Of a stretch of DNA of 64,000 nt, positions 39,274 to 47,904 are shown piece after piece. The first letter of the stretch is position 1. Every line of letters starts with the position of its first letter. This DNA is from Pseudoalteromonas marina. GTDB lineage: Bacteria; Pseudomonadota; Gammaproteobacteria; Enterobacterales; Alteromonadaceae. The stretch covers positions 62,001 to 126,000 of the forward strand of contig NZ_AHCB03000007.1 in NCBI RefSeq assembly GCF_000238335.3, in the 5' to 3' direction. The translations under genes and the position numbers were made by a program. Below the pieces are notes generated by a model. It ran no database searches. It was given only the letters and a program-made list of their open reading frames with translations, and was not told the DNA's origin.

Positions 39274-41751
39274 ATGACAAAAATTATATCTCTCACATTA
39301 TTAACTTTACTACTCACTGCCTGTCAGCCCACGCCTAATTCTAGTGCGAATAATAAGCCTAGTATTGGCAATATAAAAAGCAGCCCAAGTAAAATGCAAG
39401 CAAACATTACCGTGCAGGGCTATACCAGCACACTCAATAATATCGATATTGAGTTTTTAGGAAAAGCAATTCCATATACATACAGCGATGGCAAAATAGG
39501 AAATAGTCGGGGCTACAACTGGTGGGTAAGTAAGCACTTTGCGCTAAAAAGTGATCTACCCAAAGAGAAGGTCACGCTATACTTAGAGCTACTTGAAATG
39601 GCATATCCACATTATGTTGCTTTATTTGGTATGGCTCCCCCAAATATTGAGCGCCAACGCATTGCAGTTGTTTATGGTAGTAGTCGCTCCCGTGTACGAG
39701 AAGCCATGCTTGATGATGGTTTTTTACGTGGGGTACATAAAACGGCCGGTGGTGAAACCATGTTTTATAACCGTGCCGGATATAATTTCCCCAGCCACCG
39801 TGAGCACCATCAGCGCTATATTGTTATTCATGAAACCATGCACGCTTTTCATATGGCATTAAACGGCCATTCTACGTGGGCGCCTAATTGGATCACCGAA
39901 GGTTTAGCTGATTCTATTGCTCACCATGTTTATGACCCTGAGCACAAACAACTCACCGTTATGGTATTTGATCGCGCTCCAATGAATTACATTGAAACCG
40001 GTTTAAAACAATATTACAGTGCAAATAAACCTACAATTGAAGAAATAAATGACGATCCTGCACTAAAACGTGGACTTAATTTTTTTATAATTCATTACCT
40101 TTTAAGCTCTCCTGAACGGGCACAGTACTTTGCTCACTTTATTGAAGAGCTAAGACTAGCGAACCCACACAGCGAAGCCACACTTTCAACAGCTAACTCA
40201 CTGCTTAAAAGTACTTTTAAAAATTGGTCGGAAATAGAACAAGGTTTTGCTGATTTTGTAGAAAATATCCAACCTAGTTTCCATATTGTATCAGGCCCTT
40301 GGGAGCAAGACGGTAACGCTTACTGGCTACGTAATACTCAATCAACGGCGTTATCACGATTAGATATTAATCCCCCCTCTGCTGCCAACCACCCAGTCAT
40401 GGACTTTCCAGCGCCAAAACCGAGTTCACTCATTGATGTAGCAAATAAAAACCAAGTGGCCGCGCTAATCGAGTTCGAAGCTGCTCAATTACATCGAGGA
40501 AAAATTGGCATAGCATTACAAGGAAAGCGTGACCAACAAAATCTACAATATCGCCGCACTTTTATTGGTGAAGAGCAAGTGAATGATGATCAATTACTGA
40601 TGCTGCTTATTGAAGATGGCAGTCACTTAATTATAAATGCACAAAGCTACGATAACTTTAAAGCAAAGCAAATAGCCCTGACACCTGAGATAAAAAGTGC
40701 ATTAATTGCAGATAAGAAACTTGCAATAAACCTAACGCTCGAGCAAGCACAATTAAGCATTAACTTACACGCTCAAAGTGACAGTCAAAAAGTAACCCAA
40801 CAATTTTCTATTCCCCTGAATAAGCAAATGATTTCAACACTTAACAGCGAAAAGATCAGCTTATTAGGTCAAAATAACAACCATAAAATCACTCCGTACT
40901 TATTTAACCCTACCCCCACTCGCTTGGTGTCTGTCACAGCAGAGAATGCGCTTACAAACCCTTGGCTTTTTAAAAATTATGCTCTATTAAACCGAGTGTT
41001 TAAAACCTGCCAGCAACACGCGAGATTTATACCACAATGCGATCTTGAGTTGAGTAATATTTTAGCAAAATTACCCTCTATAGAGCTGCACGATGAAGCC
41101 AGTTCTGAACTAGAGGCCTTAGAAAGTCAATATATAGCCACATTAAATAATGCTGGTTTTAGTACACTTTCCGGGATTAAATCTGATATTTATTATCACC
41201 AACAGAAGCCTTTTTTAAAAGTTGTCAATCCAACTGATTCCCCTTTAGAAATTACTGCACAAGTAACACTCATAGATAGCGCTGATAAGCCAAGCAAAAC
41301 TCATCAGCTAAAACGCAACTTGACTTCAGGAACACATAATATCTCACTGCCAACAGAAATAAATGCTGATAAGATTACTATTGCGCAAACTCTCAAATGG
41401 AAGTCGTTAACGCACCAAACTACGCTCTCAAGGCGAGTAACCCCGTTTAATGGCGTTGAGTTCAATATAGTAAAAACGAAAGAGCATGAAGACCATTGGT
41501 TAGTAGCGTTTAATTTATCTGGGCCTTATTCTGGAGAAACAACTGGGGATATTATTCTAACCTCAACATTATTCGAGCAAGCCACCCCCGCAAAATCTCA
41601 ACAGAAAAGTGTTGATATAGCACCTTATGAACAAAAAACATACACCTTCAAAGTAACAAAAACTGACAAACCACAACAGATTTCTGTAAAGGCCATTTTA
41701 AATGTTGATGGTGAGCCTATTCGTCTTATTCAAGAGCTAACTTTGTCCTAA
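39274..41751 (+). CDS. Lipoprotein with HExxH zinc metallopeptidase motif, unknown family
   Basis: 825 residues. The lipobox LLTAC puts the lipidated Cys at 17. The motif IVIHETMHAFH (His186, Glu187, His190), followed by NWITEGLADS (Glu209) 19 residues later, is a gluzincin-type zinc site. The remaining 500 residues look like beta-rich domains without a name I recognise. It is likely anchored in the outer membrane, facing either way. It is divergent from the transporter-GH63 operon and shares its operator, so I infer a peptidase acting on collagen fragments. It is not an M9 collagenase: the catalytic sequence is quite different. Confidence 0.75.
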   Translation: MTKIISLTLLTLLLTACQPTPNSSANNKPSIGNIKSSPSKMQANITVQGYTSTLNNIDIEFLGKAIPYTYSDGKIGNSRGYNWWVSKHFALKSDLPKEKVTLYLELLEMAYPHYVALFGMAPPNIERQRIAVVYGSSRSRVREAMLDDGFLRGVHKTAGGETMFYNRAGYNFPSHREHHQRYIVIHETMHAFHMALNGHSTWAPNWITEGLADSIAHHVYDPEHKQLTVMVFDRAPMNYIETGLKQYYSANKPTIEEINDDPALKRGLNFFIIHYLLSSPERAQYFAHFIEELRLANPHSEATLSTANSLLKSTFKNWSEIEQGFADFVENIQPSFHIVSGPWEQDGNAYWLRNTQSTALSRLDINPPSAANHPVMDFPAPKPSSLIDVANKNQVAALIEFEAAQLHRGKIGIALQGKRDQQNLQYRRTFIGEEQVNDDQLLMLLIEDGSHLIINAQSYDNFKAKQIALTPEIKSALIADKKLAINLTLEQAQLSINLHAQSDSQKVTQQFSIPLNKQMISTLNSEKISLLGQNNNHKITPYLFNPTPTRLVSVTAENALTNPWLFKNYALLNRVFKTCQQHARFIPQCDLELSNILAKLPSIELHDEASSELEALESQYIATLNNAGFSTLSGIKSDIYYHQQKPFLKVVNPTDSPLEITAQVTLIDSADKPSKTHQLKRNLTSGTHNISLPTEINADKITIAQTLKWKSLTHQTTLSRRVTPFNGVEFNIVKTKEHEDHWLVAFNLSGPYSGETTGDIILTSTLFEQATPAKSQQKSVDIAPYEQKTYTFKVTKTDKPQQISVKAILNVDGEPIRLIQELTLS

Positions 41752-41766
41752 GCTTAACAATAGGAC

Positions 41767-41796
41767 AAAAGCCACTTTCGCAAGAAAGTGGCTTTT
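41767..41796 (+). terminator. Terminator of the lipoprotein peptidase gene
   Basis: AAAAGCCACTTTC / GAAAGTGGCTTTT hairpin with a short loop, 15 bp after the stop. Confidence 0.82.
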
Positions 41797-42083
41797 GCCT
41801 CCTCTTCAGATTACCATTGTTTAGTCCAGCGTTAACTGAGTTGATATTGCTTTCTTTCTCTTGGTATTCAGCCACCTTTGGCCTAATTTAATTACCTTTC
41901 AATGCACTCATCAATATTGAAGTTGTCAGCTTTGGCGACACTTTTGCAACGTAAGTACAATTGAATGTTTATTTATCAACTTTACATCCAAGTAGTTCAA
42001 TTTATAGTTAGTTTAAAACACCAGAAAAAAGCTAAAGGGGTGTTTTGACTTTGAAGAAATGAACCTTTGCATTTGTTTCTTTA
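41797..42083. other. Gene-free gap between two converging island genes
   Basis: About 290 bp with no intact frame. On the minus strand a short stretch around 41885-41945 reads VAKADNFNIDECIER and may be a worn piece of a lost gene; I cannot name it. Confidence 0.35.
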
Positions 42084-42115
42084 TAAAAAAAGAGCCACCA
42101 GAAAACTGATGACTC
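42084..42115 (-). terminator. Terminator of the collagenase gene
   Basis: On the minus strand GAGTCATCAG / CTGGTGGCTC (with G-U pairs) is followed by TTTTTTT. A second GC-rich hairpin (42124-42145) lies between it and the stop codon. Confidence 0.75.
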
Positions 42116-42160
42116 CATTATATAAAGTGCGTGAGATCACGCTTTAAGTTTATATATTAA

Positions 42161-44935
42161 CTAACGACACCCTTGACTGTTAAAGTCGACGACTAAGCTT
42201 GCACCAGTGCTATTACCAGCTACTTTTAGGTAGCCCCAGTATTCACTCTGGCCTGAAATATAAATACACTCTCCATTTCCGCTATTATTTGACTCAGCCA
42301 CTTCATTGTTACCATTTGGCCAACCACTTGCAGCGTAGCTTAGACTTAAATCACCACTACCATTAGCGGTGGTGATCGCAATACCATTTTGGCCTTGAAC
42401 ATCTGCAATGCTAAACCACATAGGATCGCTATTACCTAGACAAATTACTTCGCCATCATTTAAGCGGCCACTGCTTCGGCTACCTTGACTAGCACACACA
42501 TCTGGCACGTTAGAAGTCACTTGGGTAAATGATGCTGTTAACTGAACGTTATCAAATGCATTATAACCTCTAACCATCACATGGTATCGGCCTACTTGTG
42601 CAGGATTTATAGCACACGACTCTTCGTTACCACCAATGTAAGGGCGACAATCATATATAGCTTCACTCGGTGCTGCTTCAAAACTTACATATAAATCCGC
42701 ATCACCTGTACCACCAGTTAAATTAAACATAAGGTCGCTGGCGCCTGAAGGAACATCAAAAGTGAAATATAAAAATTCATCTTGAGCGCCACTGATGTTA
42801 ATTGGCTGGCTATTCAATAGCACACCATCATCAACACTACTGTCAGCTTCGATAGTTGCTACTGTAGTGACAGTTTGGCTTGCACCTTCATTATCAACCA
42901 CAGTTAATGTTATGGTGTATTCTCCTGCACTTGTGTAACTATGAGTAGGATTTGCCAGATTTGAACTGCTACCATCGCCAAAGTTCCATTGATAACTGGC
43001 GATACTACCATCGCTATCATTACTACCATTACTCGTGAAGCTAATATTGTTATTTTGCATGCCAGAATATGGACCATTAATTTGTGCTATTGGTGGGGTA
43101 TTAGTGCTCGTACCTGCAACTAAGTCATCGCACCACTGTACAAATTCATTCTCATAGTTATTGGCCCACTCTACAGTTTTTGATTTATAGGCACTCCAAT
43201 TACCAGTGCGGGTATGAGCCAACATGGCATCAAGTTCGTTGTTGTGACGTTCAAACATAAAGCGAACAGCTAAGTAACCCCAGCGATAAATTCGATCTTG
43301 ATCAAATCCATCATAGGTGGTGTCAAAAATTTGCGCTAGTGTATAGCGCGAGCCATCACTAATAGTGGCTTTTGCAGCATCGTTGTTATTTAAATTAGCA
43401 ACATACTCTGCAACCCCCTCTGACCACCAGACAATATCTTCTGTGGGTGCGTTAAAGTCACCATATAAGTCGAAACGGCCATCTAAATAGTGAACATACT
43501 CGTGCTCTAAGTTCCATACATAGTGCTCTGCATTGGCATAACTTGCTTCATAAGCTATAAAATTAGCTTGGTTGCCAGCTAAAGATGGGTCACCTTCTAA
43601 ATACATACCGCCATTGTTAGTATTTATACCAAAGATAGCACCTGCGTACTTGCTATAATCGTCACTACTGTCAAAAATATTTACTTGTAAAAAGTTATTG
43701 TTGTCATCAGCAACAGGGGTGTTATTTGTGGCTAGCTTATTATGAAAAAGCCCTTCTTCAGCGCCCATAGCATCACATGCTGCTGCATGTTGAATAGCTG
43801 TCATATTTTGCGAGCGAATTTTTATAGTACTACTACAGCTATAATTTTGTGACAACGCTTGTTGAGTTAGTTCATCAACAAAGCCACAAATACCGTAGTC
43901 ATTACAATCTGCGTAATAACTTACAGAATCAGCTGCTGCAAGCCATACTGCATCACCATAACCAAAACTGTTATAGGTGCTAAAAATAGCTTTCAAACCA
44001 GTATCAACACTTGCTTGTATTGGCGTGCCTGAATATTGTTTTAAACGAGCTAGTTCACTGGCAGCGTTAACAATCAAGTATTGTGCATCTGAGTCTATCA
44101 TCCACTGCTTTTGAGTAAATGCGCTTAGCTTAGCAACTAAGTCAGTATCAGTGCCGATAGCGGTTACAAATGCATCATTCCACTGGCCACGATAAAGTAG
44201 CGTGAAAATACCATTAACAGCACTACGCATATTCCATTTTGCAGCATAACTCTCATTGAAGCGCGTTAACCACTGCTTTACCACGTTTAAGTAACGATGC
44301 TGCTGCTCAGCACTATCCATAGTTATGATAACTTCAGCAAGTGTTTTACCGTGTCCATCATTATCATCATAAAAGTGGCTATTGTTTACAAATGCATCTA
44401 TAGCATCAACTACTGCAGGCTGTACCCAAGAGCTAAAATTCACGTCAGCATTATAAAACTCAACATAAAAACCCGCACGCAAATATAAAAACAGCGCTTC
44501 TAAATCAACATCTCCACCACCAGCATAAGTCTGTGAGAGTGACTTAGCATGATTTGCAACGGCATACATGTTATCTGAACTATAAACCTGACTCTGAATA
44601 GAAGATGGCGCACTAAATAGTTCATTAATACAACTAGTACCTTGGCTCTTAAGTTCAGTGATAATTGCACTAGTGCTTGCACTTGCCATCGCACTTAAAT
44701 CACAAGTGACAACGGCAGCTTGGCTGCGCATCATGAACTGATTAAGTTGTTGTGGCTGTTTTTGCAACTCAGCTATAGGGGCTTTTTCATTATGTTGGTG
44801 ATCTACACCGTGATGATGTGTGCGCTCAACTTCTGCATTTTTTGGTGTAAACAAGCGCTCTTGCAGGTTAGCTGATTGAGCTAAAGAGCTTGCTCCAAGT
44901 ATAGGTAGCGCCAGAATTAATGTTTTTATTTTCAT
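42161..44935 (-). CDS. Secreted M9 collagenase with PKD and PPC domains
   Basis: 924 residues. Signal peptide (MKIKTLILALPILGASSLAQSA), an N-terminal activator region (about 75-400), and the peptidase domain with HEYVHYLDGRFDLYGDF (His478, Glu479, His482) and the third ligand Glu506 in WWSEGVAEY. This HEYVHYLDGRF block is the mark of M9 bacterial collagenases of the Vibrio/Clostridium kind. Then follow a PKD domain (about 614-697), a PPC domain (about 705-805) and a second C-terminal domain that is probably PPC-like. PKD and PPC domains help bind or swell collagen. A His-rich stretch (THHHGVDHQH) follows the signal. Operator copy 5 lies about 72 bp before the start. Confidence 0.95.
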   Translation of the reverse strand: MKIKTLILALPILGASSLAQSANLQERLFTPKNAEVERTHHHGVDHQHNEKAPIAELQKQPQQLNQFMMRSQAAVVTCDLSAMASASTSAIITELKSQGTSCINELFSAPSSIQSQVYSSDNMYAVANHAKSLSQTYAGGGDVDLEALFLYLRAGFYVEFYNADVNFSSWVQPAVVDAIDAFVNNSHFYDDNDGHGKTLAEVIITMDSAEQQHRYLNVVKQWLTRFNESYAAKWNMRSAVNGIFTLLYRGQWNDAFVTAIGTDTDLVAKLSAFTQKQWMIDSDAQYLIVNAASELARLKQYSGTPIQASVDTGLKAIFSTYNSFGYGDAVWLAAADSVSYYADCNDYGICGFVDELTQQALSQNYSCSSTIKIRSQNMTAIQHAAACDAMGAEEGLFHNKLATNNTPVADDNNNFLQVNIFDSSDDYSKYAGAIFGINTNNGGMYLEGDPSLAGNQANFIAYEASYANAEHYVWNLEHEYVHYLDGRFDLYGDFNAPTEDIVWWSEGVAEYVANLNNNDAAKATISDGSRYTLAQIFDTTYDGFDQDRIYRWGYLAVRFMFERHNNELDAMLAHTRTGNWSAYKSKTVEWANNYENEFVQWCDDLVAGTSTNTPPIAQINGPYSGMQNNNISFTSNGSNDSDGSIASYQWNFGDGSSSNLANPTHSYTSAGEYTITLTVVDNEGASQTVTTVATIEADSSVDDGVLLNSQPINISGAQDEFLYFTFDVPSGASDLMFNLTGGTGDADLYVSFEAAPSEAIYDCRPYIGGNEESCAINPAQVGRYHVMVRGYNAFDNVQLTASFTQVTSNVPDVCASQGSRSSGRLNDGEVICLGNSDPMWFSIADVQGQNGIAITTANGSGDLSLSYAASGWPNGNNEVAESNNSGNGECIYISGQSEYWGYLKVAGNSTGASLVVDFNSQGCR

Positions 44936-45006
44936 AATTTACCTTTGATAATTATTGTTTTCTCTATCCAACCCGGAAAGAGAAACACTTTTGTAACATA
45001 AAATTA

Positions 45007-45022
45007 TCATTGTATACAATAT
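45007..45022. promoter_or_regulatory. Operator copy 5 (TCATTGTATACAATAT) before the collagenase
   Basis: Core ATTGTATACAAT intact. It lies about 72 bp upstream of the collagenase start, so the secreted enzyme shares the regulon of the catabolic genes. Confidence 0.83.
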
Positions 45023-45145
45023 ATTTTATATTTACATAGCAGTGTAAGTAGATCCTGTTGATGGTTTGACGAAAAAAATAAGGTCTGAAGTTAATCTATA
45101 TTTCAACTAAGAAAACAAAGTCATTAAATATTTAGGATGAGAAGT

Positions 45146-45283
45146 ATGGCTAGAAAGGACAAGGCTGTAGATATGCGTAAATGTAAATACACCATAAACT
45201 TGTATTATGTAAAAGTAACGAAATTAACAGCTCTAAAAATTAAAATAGTTTTAAGTTGGTCACACTCAGGTCACCATTTTTGA
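45146..45283 (+). CDS. Possible 45-residue basic small ORF near the right island end
   Basis: ATG at 45146 after AGGATGAG. It encodes a basic peptide starting MARKDKAVDMRKCKYTINLY. It lies between the collagenase promoter and tRNA-Arg. It could be a remnant of an integration gene or chance; I cannot assign it. Confidence 0.25.
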   Translation: MARKDKAVDMRKCKYTINLYYVKVTKLTALKIKIVLSWSHSGHHF

Positions 45284-45318
45284 TATGTTAGTAGATACTA
45301 TCAATAAAGGAAAGGGAC

Positions 45319-45360
45319 CAAATGGCGCTCTCGGCAGGGATCGAACCTGCAACTTAGCCT
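45319..45360 (-). repeat. Right attachment-site-like repeat inside tRNA-Arg
   Basis: Direct repeat of 20318-20359 (41 of 42 identical), covering the 3' half of the intact tRNA-Arg gene plus four bases beyond CCA. Confidence 0.88.
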
Positions 45361-45397
45361 CCGGAGGGCCACGTGATATCCATTTCACCACGAGAGC
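45323..45397 (-). tRNA. tRNA-Arg (anticodon CCG)
   Basis: 75 nt on the minus strand. Acceptor GCTCTCG pairs with CGAGAGC, then G and encoded CCA. D-arm GTGA/TCAC, anticodon stem TGGCC/GGCTA around CTCCGGA (anticodon CCG), T-arm GCAGGTTCGATCCCTGC. The 3' half is duplicated at the far end of the island. Confidence 0.94.
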
Positions 45398-45643
45398 ACA
45401 TTTGCTGCCGCCACATCAACTCGCGATATCAATGTGTTAGCATGCGCTAATGATAAAGCCATCTTTACACAAATGCTAGCGACATTAGTTTATATGATTA
45501 CTAATTAGGCACTTTTGAATAAAACATGTGACTATTTTATAAAAACGCGTTATTTATTAATATTCGATAAAAATAGTTACGCTTTAGCAACATTTTAACT
45601 ATCATTGTCACAGTAATGAAAATATTTAAAAGAGGAATTAATA

Positions 45644-45826
45644 ATGAGTTTGATGTCTACGGAGCAAGTTGCAGAATTTTTAGGTGTAAAAGAAGAGCGC
45701 GTAAAACGTCTTGCACGTGAAAGTTTATTAATCGCTAAGTCAGAAGATGAAAACGGCGAACCGCAGTTTGATGCAGATGAAGTAGCAAAATATAAAGAGT
45801 TAGCAGCGCGTTTTGGTGGCCTTTAA
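45644..45826 (+). CDS. Small helix-turn-helix DNA-binding protein
   Basis: 60 residues: MSTEQVAEFLGVKEERVKRLARESLLIAKSEDENGEPQFDADEVAKYKELAARFGG. This is the MerR/excisionase-type winged HTH, where the wing carries the GEPQFDADEV stretch. AGAGGAA stands ahead of the start. Such proteins bind DNA and can be regulators or recombination directionality factors. It lies 250 bp outside the tRNA-Arg end of the island, so a past link with excision is conceivable but not shown. Its end overlaps the converging kinase gene by four bases. Confidence 0.7.
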   Translation: MSLMSTEQVAEFLGVKEERVKRLARESLLIAKSEDENGEPQFDADEVAKYKELAARFGGL

Positions 45827-46629
45827 AAGCCACATGCTGCAATAAGTTTTAGCAGCTGCGCGCGTAATTTTTTTGCTGGAGCTCTTATGTCGCGCTGCTC
45901 ATACCAACCAATACTTAAAACCAAAAATAACAGCTTATAACAATTAAGCTTATCGGTTGATGTTACAAACCCTACCTGTTTATCTTTATATTTAGCGTAA
46001 CTATTTAATAACGCATCATCGTTATTTTTATTTAGCTCAAAGCTAACACTTAGCGCTGCTAAATCAAAATACACGTCGTTAGTTTTAGCGTACTCAAAAT
46101 CAATTAAGTAGCTGCCTGACTCATTCACTATTAAATTATCTTTAATTAAATCGTTGTGGCAAAAACCTAGCTCGATAGGCATGGCTGCAATAAAGTTAAC
46201 AGCTGCACTAATTTGCTGCTGATGCTCCAAATACACTGGTGAGCATTTGTAACAGCTTAGCTCCTGGGCTATGTTCATTGGCTCAGTGCTAGCCGAGTAA
46301 GCATGGACAGTGACAAGTTTTTTAATCACGTCGTCGATTGATAGACTCTTTGCGGTACTACCGTCAAAGTAATTAAACACAGCCAGTTGATTTTGTTTAT
46401 CAAGCCAAACGGGGGAAGGACATATATTTGACGCACTCAGGCGACGCTGTGCCTCTAAGGCATATTCTGGCCAATGGTCTTTGTAACGCTTTAATAAATA
46501 CTTCCTTTGAGTCGTATTTATTAACACATTTTCGTTACTTAAACCTTGTGATAAAGGCACGCATGAAATAACGCTACTTGGTGCTATAAACGCACGGCAT
46601 TTGTTTATAAGTGCATTGTAATCACTCAT
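45823..46629 (-). CDS. APH-fold kinase, probable thiamine kinase-like
   Basis: 268 residues of the aminoglycoside phosphotransferase/choline kinase fold: a glycine-poor N-lobe (LSQGLSNENVLINTTQRKYLLKRY), the catalytic loop GFCHNDLIKDNLIVN and the metal site YLIDFEYAKTNDVYFDLA. ThiK and choline kinases belong here. It is the last gene behind a PnuC-type transporter and a YkoF-like protein, a set that fits thiamine uptake and trapping by phosphorylation. The substrate is inferred from context only. Confidence 0.78.
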   Translation of the reverse strand: MSDYNALINKCRAFIAPSSVISCVPLSQGLSNENVLINTTQRKYLLKRYKDHWPEYALEAQRRLSASNICPSPVWLDKQNQLAVFNYFDGSTAKSLSIDDVIKKLVTVHAYSASTEPMNIAQELSCYKCSPVYLEHQQQISAAVNFIAAMPIELGFCHNDLIKDNLIVNESGSYLIDFEYAKTNDVYFDLAALSVSFELNKNNDDALLNSYAKYKDKQVGFVTSTDKLNCYKLLFLVLSIGWYEQRDIRAPAKKLRAQLLKLIAACGF

Positions 46630-46632
46630 AAA

Positions 46633-47256
46633 TTAAAGCTGTGCGAGTGGCTTAGCTTGGCTTTGCTCGTATTCTTCATACCAAGTTTTAAAGCCCCACC
46701 CTGCCATAATGGTGTAAAACACAAAAAGCGCTAATGTTGGGTAGTAGCCTTTTTCGTAATATAAATACATAGACGCTGCGTCTATGACTATCCAATACAA
46801 CCAGTTTTCAAGGATTTTTTTGGCAACTAAGTAAGTCGTCACAACGGCAAAACAGGTTGTAAAGCTATCGAGGTAGGCAAAATCAGCATGCGTATAGTTA
46901 GTCATAAAATACCCAATGCCTGTTGCCGCAATAGAGGTAAGTATGATTAAAAGCGCATGACGTTCCATAGACCAAGAACTAATACTCAGGTTGTTATTAT
47001 TAGCTTTGCCTTTTCGCCACACAACCCAGCCAAATACAGCCATATACATGTAATAAAAGTTGAGTAATGACTCCATTAGCAATGCGCCATTCCAATACAT
47101 AATAGTATAAATTAGCGTACTAAAAAACGCAGCAGGCCAGCACCACAGGCTTTCTTTTATCGCCAACAATAAATAAGCAATTGATAACACAACCGCAATA
47201 TATTCCCAATGCGACATGGCAGTAAAACCGCTTAACGTTTTTGTTATAAATTCCAT
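46633..47256 (-). CDS. PnuC-family vitamin transporter (PnuT-like, probable thiamine)
   Basis: 207 residues with about seven helices. KESLWCWPAAFFSTLIYTIMYW, ESLLNFYYMYMAVFGWVVWRKG and ENWLYWIVIDAASMYLYY are the PnuC hallmarks. PnuC transports nicotinamide riboside; relatives take riboflavin (PnuX) or thiamine (PnuT) by facilitated diffusion and depend on a kinase to trap the vitamin. The next gene is an APH-fold kinase and the preceding one is YkoF-like, which together favour thiamine. The call for the family is firm, for the vitamin moderate. Confidence 0.85.
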   Translation of the reverse strand: MEFITKTLSGFTAMSHWEYIAVVLSIAYLLLAIKESLWCWPAAFFSTLIYTIMYWNGALLMESLLNFYYMYMAVFGWVVWRKGKANNNNLSISSWSMERHALLIILTSIAATGIGYFMTNYTHADFAYLDSFTTCFAVVTTYLVAKKILENWLYWIVIDAASMYLYYEKGYYPTLALFVFYTIMAGWGFKTWYEEYEQSQAKPLAQL

Positions 47257-47290
47257 AGTGTGCTGTTACCGTTAAATTGTGGCGAAAAAA

Positions 47291-47542
47291 CTACTGAGGC
47301 GATAAATCGCCAGACAAAAACTTACACACAAAAATAGCTTTGCCAAACTCTTCGTATGAACGTTTAATTTCGGTATTGAGTACTTGCATCACTAAATCAT
47401 AATCGCCAAAAATTTGTGTCGATAATGTATTAGTAATCACTTTTAAACCATCGTATTCGTTTAATCGATCAATAAAGCCTTTGATAAAAGGAATGTAATC
47501 TTGGTGAAGTGGGTACTTACTAATTTCTACTGATAATTTCAT
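47291..47542 (-). CDS. YkoF-like / MTH1187-like thiamine-binding domain protein
   Basis: 83 residues: MKLSVEISKYPLHQDYIPFIKGFIDRLN..GLKVITNTLSTQIFGDYDLVMQVLN. The pattern ISxYPL, NTxSTxxxG and the ferredoxin-like fold match small YkoF/MTH1187 proteins, which bind thiamine or its pyrimidine part. It is the first gene of the operon with the PnuC-type transporter and kinase. I see no TPP riboswitch in front. Confidence 0.75.
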   Translation of the reverse strand: MKLSVEISKYPLHQDYIPFIKGFIDRLNEYDGLKVITNTLSTQIFGDYDLVMQVLNTEIKRSYEEFGKAIFVCKFLSGDLSPQ

Positions 47543-47650
47543 TATTAACCCTATGGTTTGAGTGCCTAGTTATATCGTGTCATTCAATGCTAGAGCCGCT
47601 ACTAAATACAGTGTAAAATCGCTTTAATACTCAATTACAATGAGCGTAAT

Positions 47651-47890
47651 ATGGCACGCAGAATAACCTATAAATTTAAAAACCAACCGCGCGAAATAAA
47701 TTTTGCTAAAGATAAATACCACGACATGTATCAAGCAATTGCTGCTGCCGAAGGCATTGATTTAACGAATTACTTAAGCATGGTACAGCAAATAGAAATG
47801 ACCTCTAAAGGGTCAGCTTCTGTTCGTAACTTTCGTGATCAAGAGTTTGCCCGCATGGGCTTTAGTGATATTTACTTTATTAAAGAGTAA
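47651..47890 (+). CDS. DUF2960-like small protein
   Basis: 79 residues, MARRITYKFKNQPREINFAKDKYHDMYQAIAAAEGIDLTNYL and an ending FARMGFSDIYFIKE. This resembles the short conserved proteins of marine gammaproteobacteria labelled DUF2960; the function is unknown. It is monocistronic and faces the alr gene. Confidence 0.65.
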   Translation: MARRITYKFKNQPREINFAKDKYHDMYQAIAAAEGIDLTNYLSMVQQIEMTSKGSASVRNFRDQEFARMGFSDIYFIKE

Positions 47891-47904
47891 CTACCACTAT
47901 TTAA

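Noticed and set aside
47543..47650. TPP riboswitch before the probable thiamine operon
   Set aside because: The short leader lacks the conserved THI-box elements.
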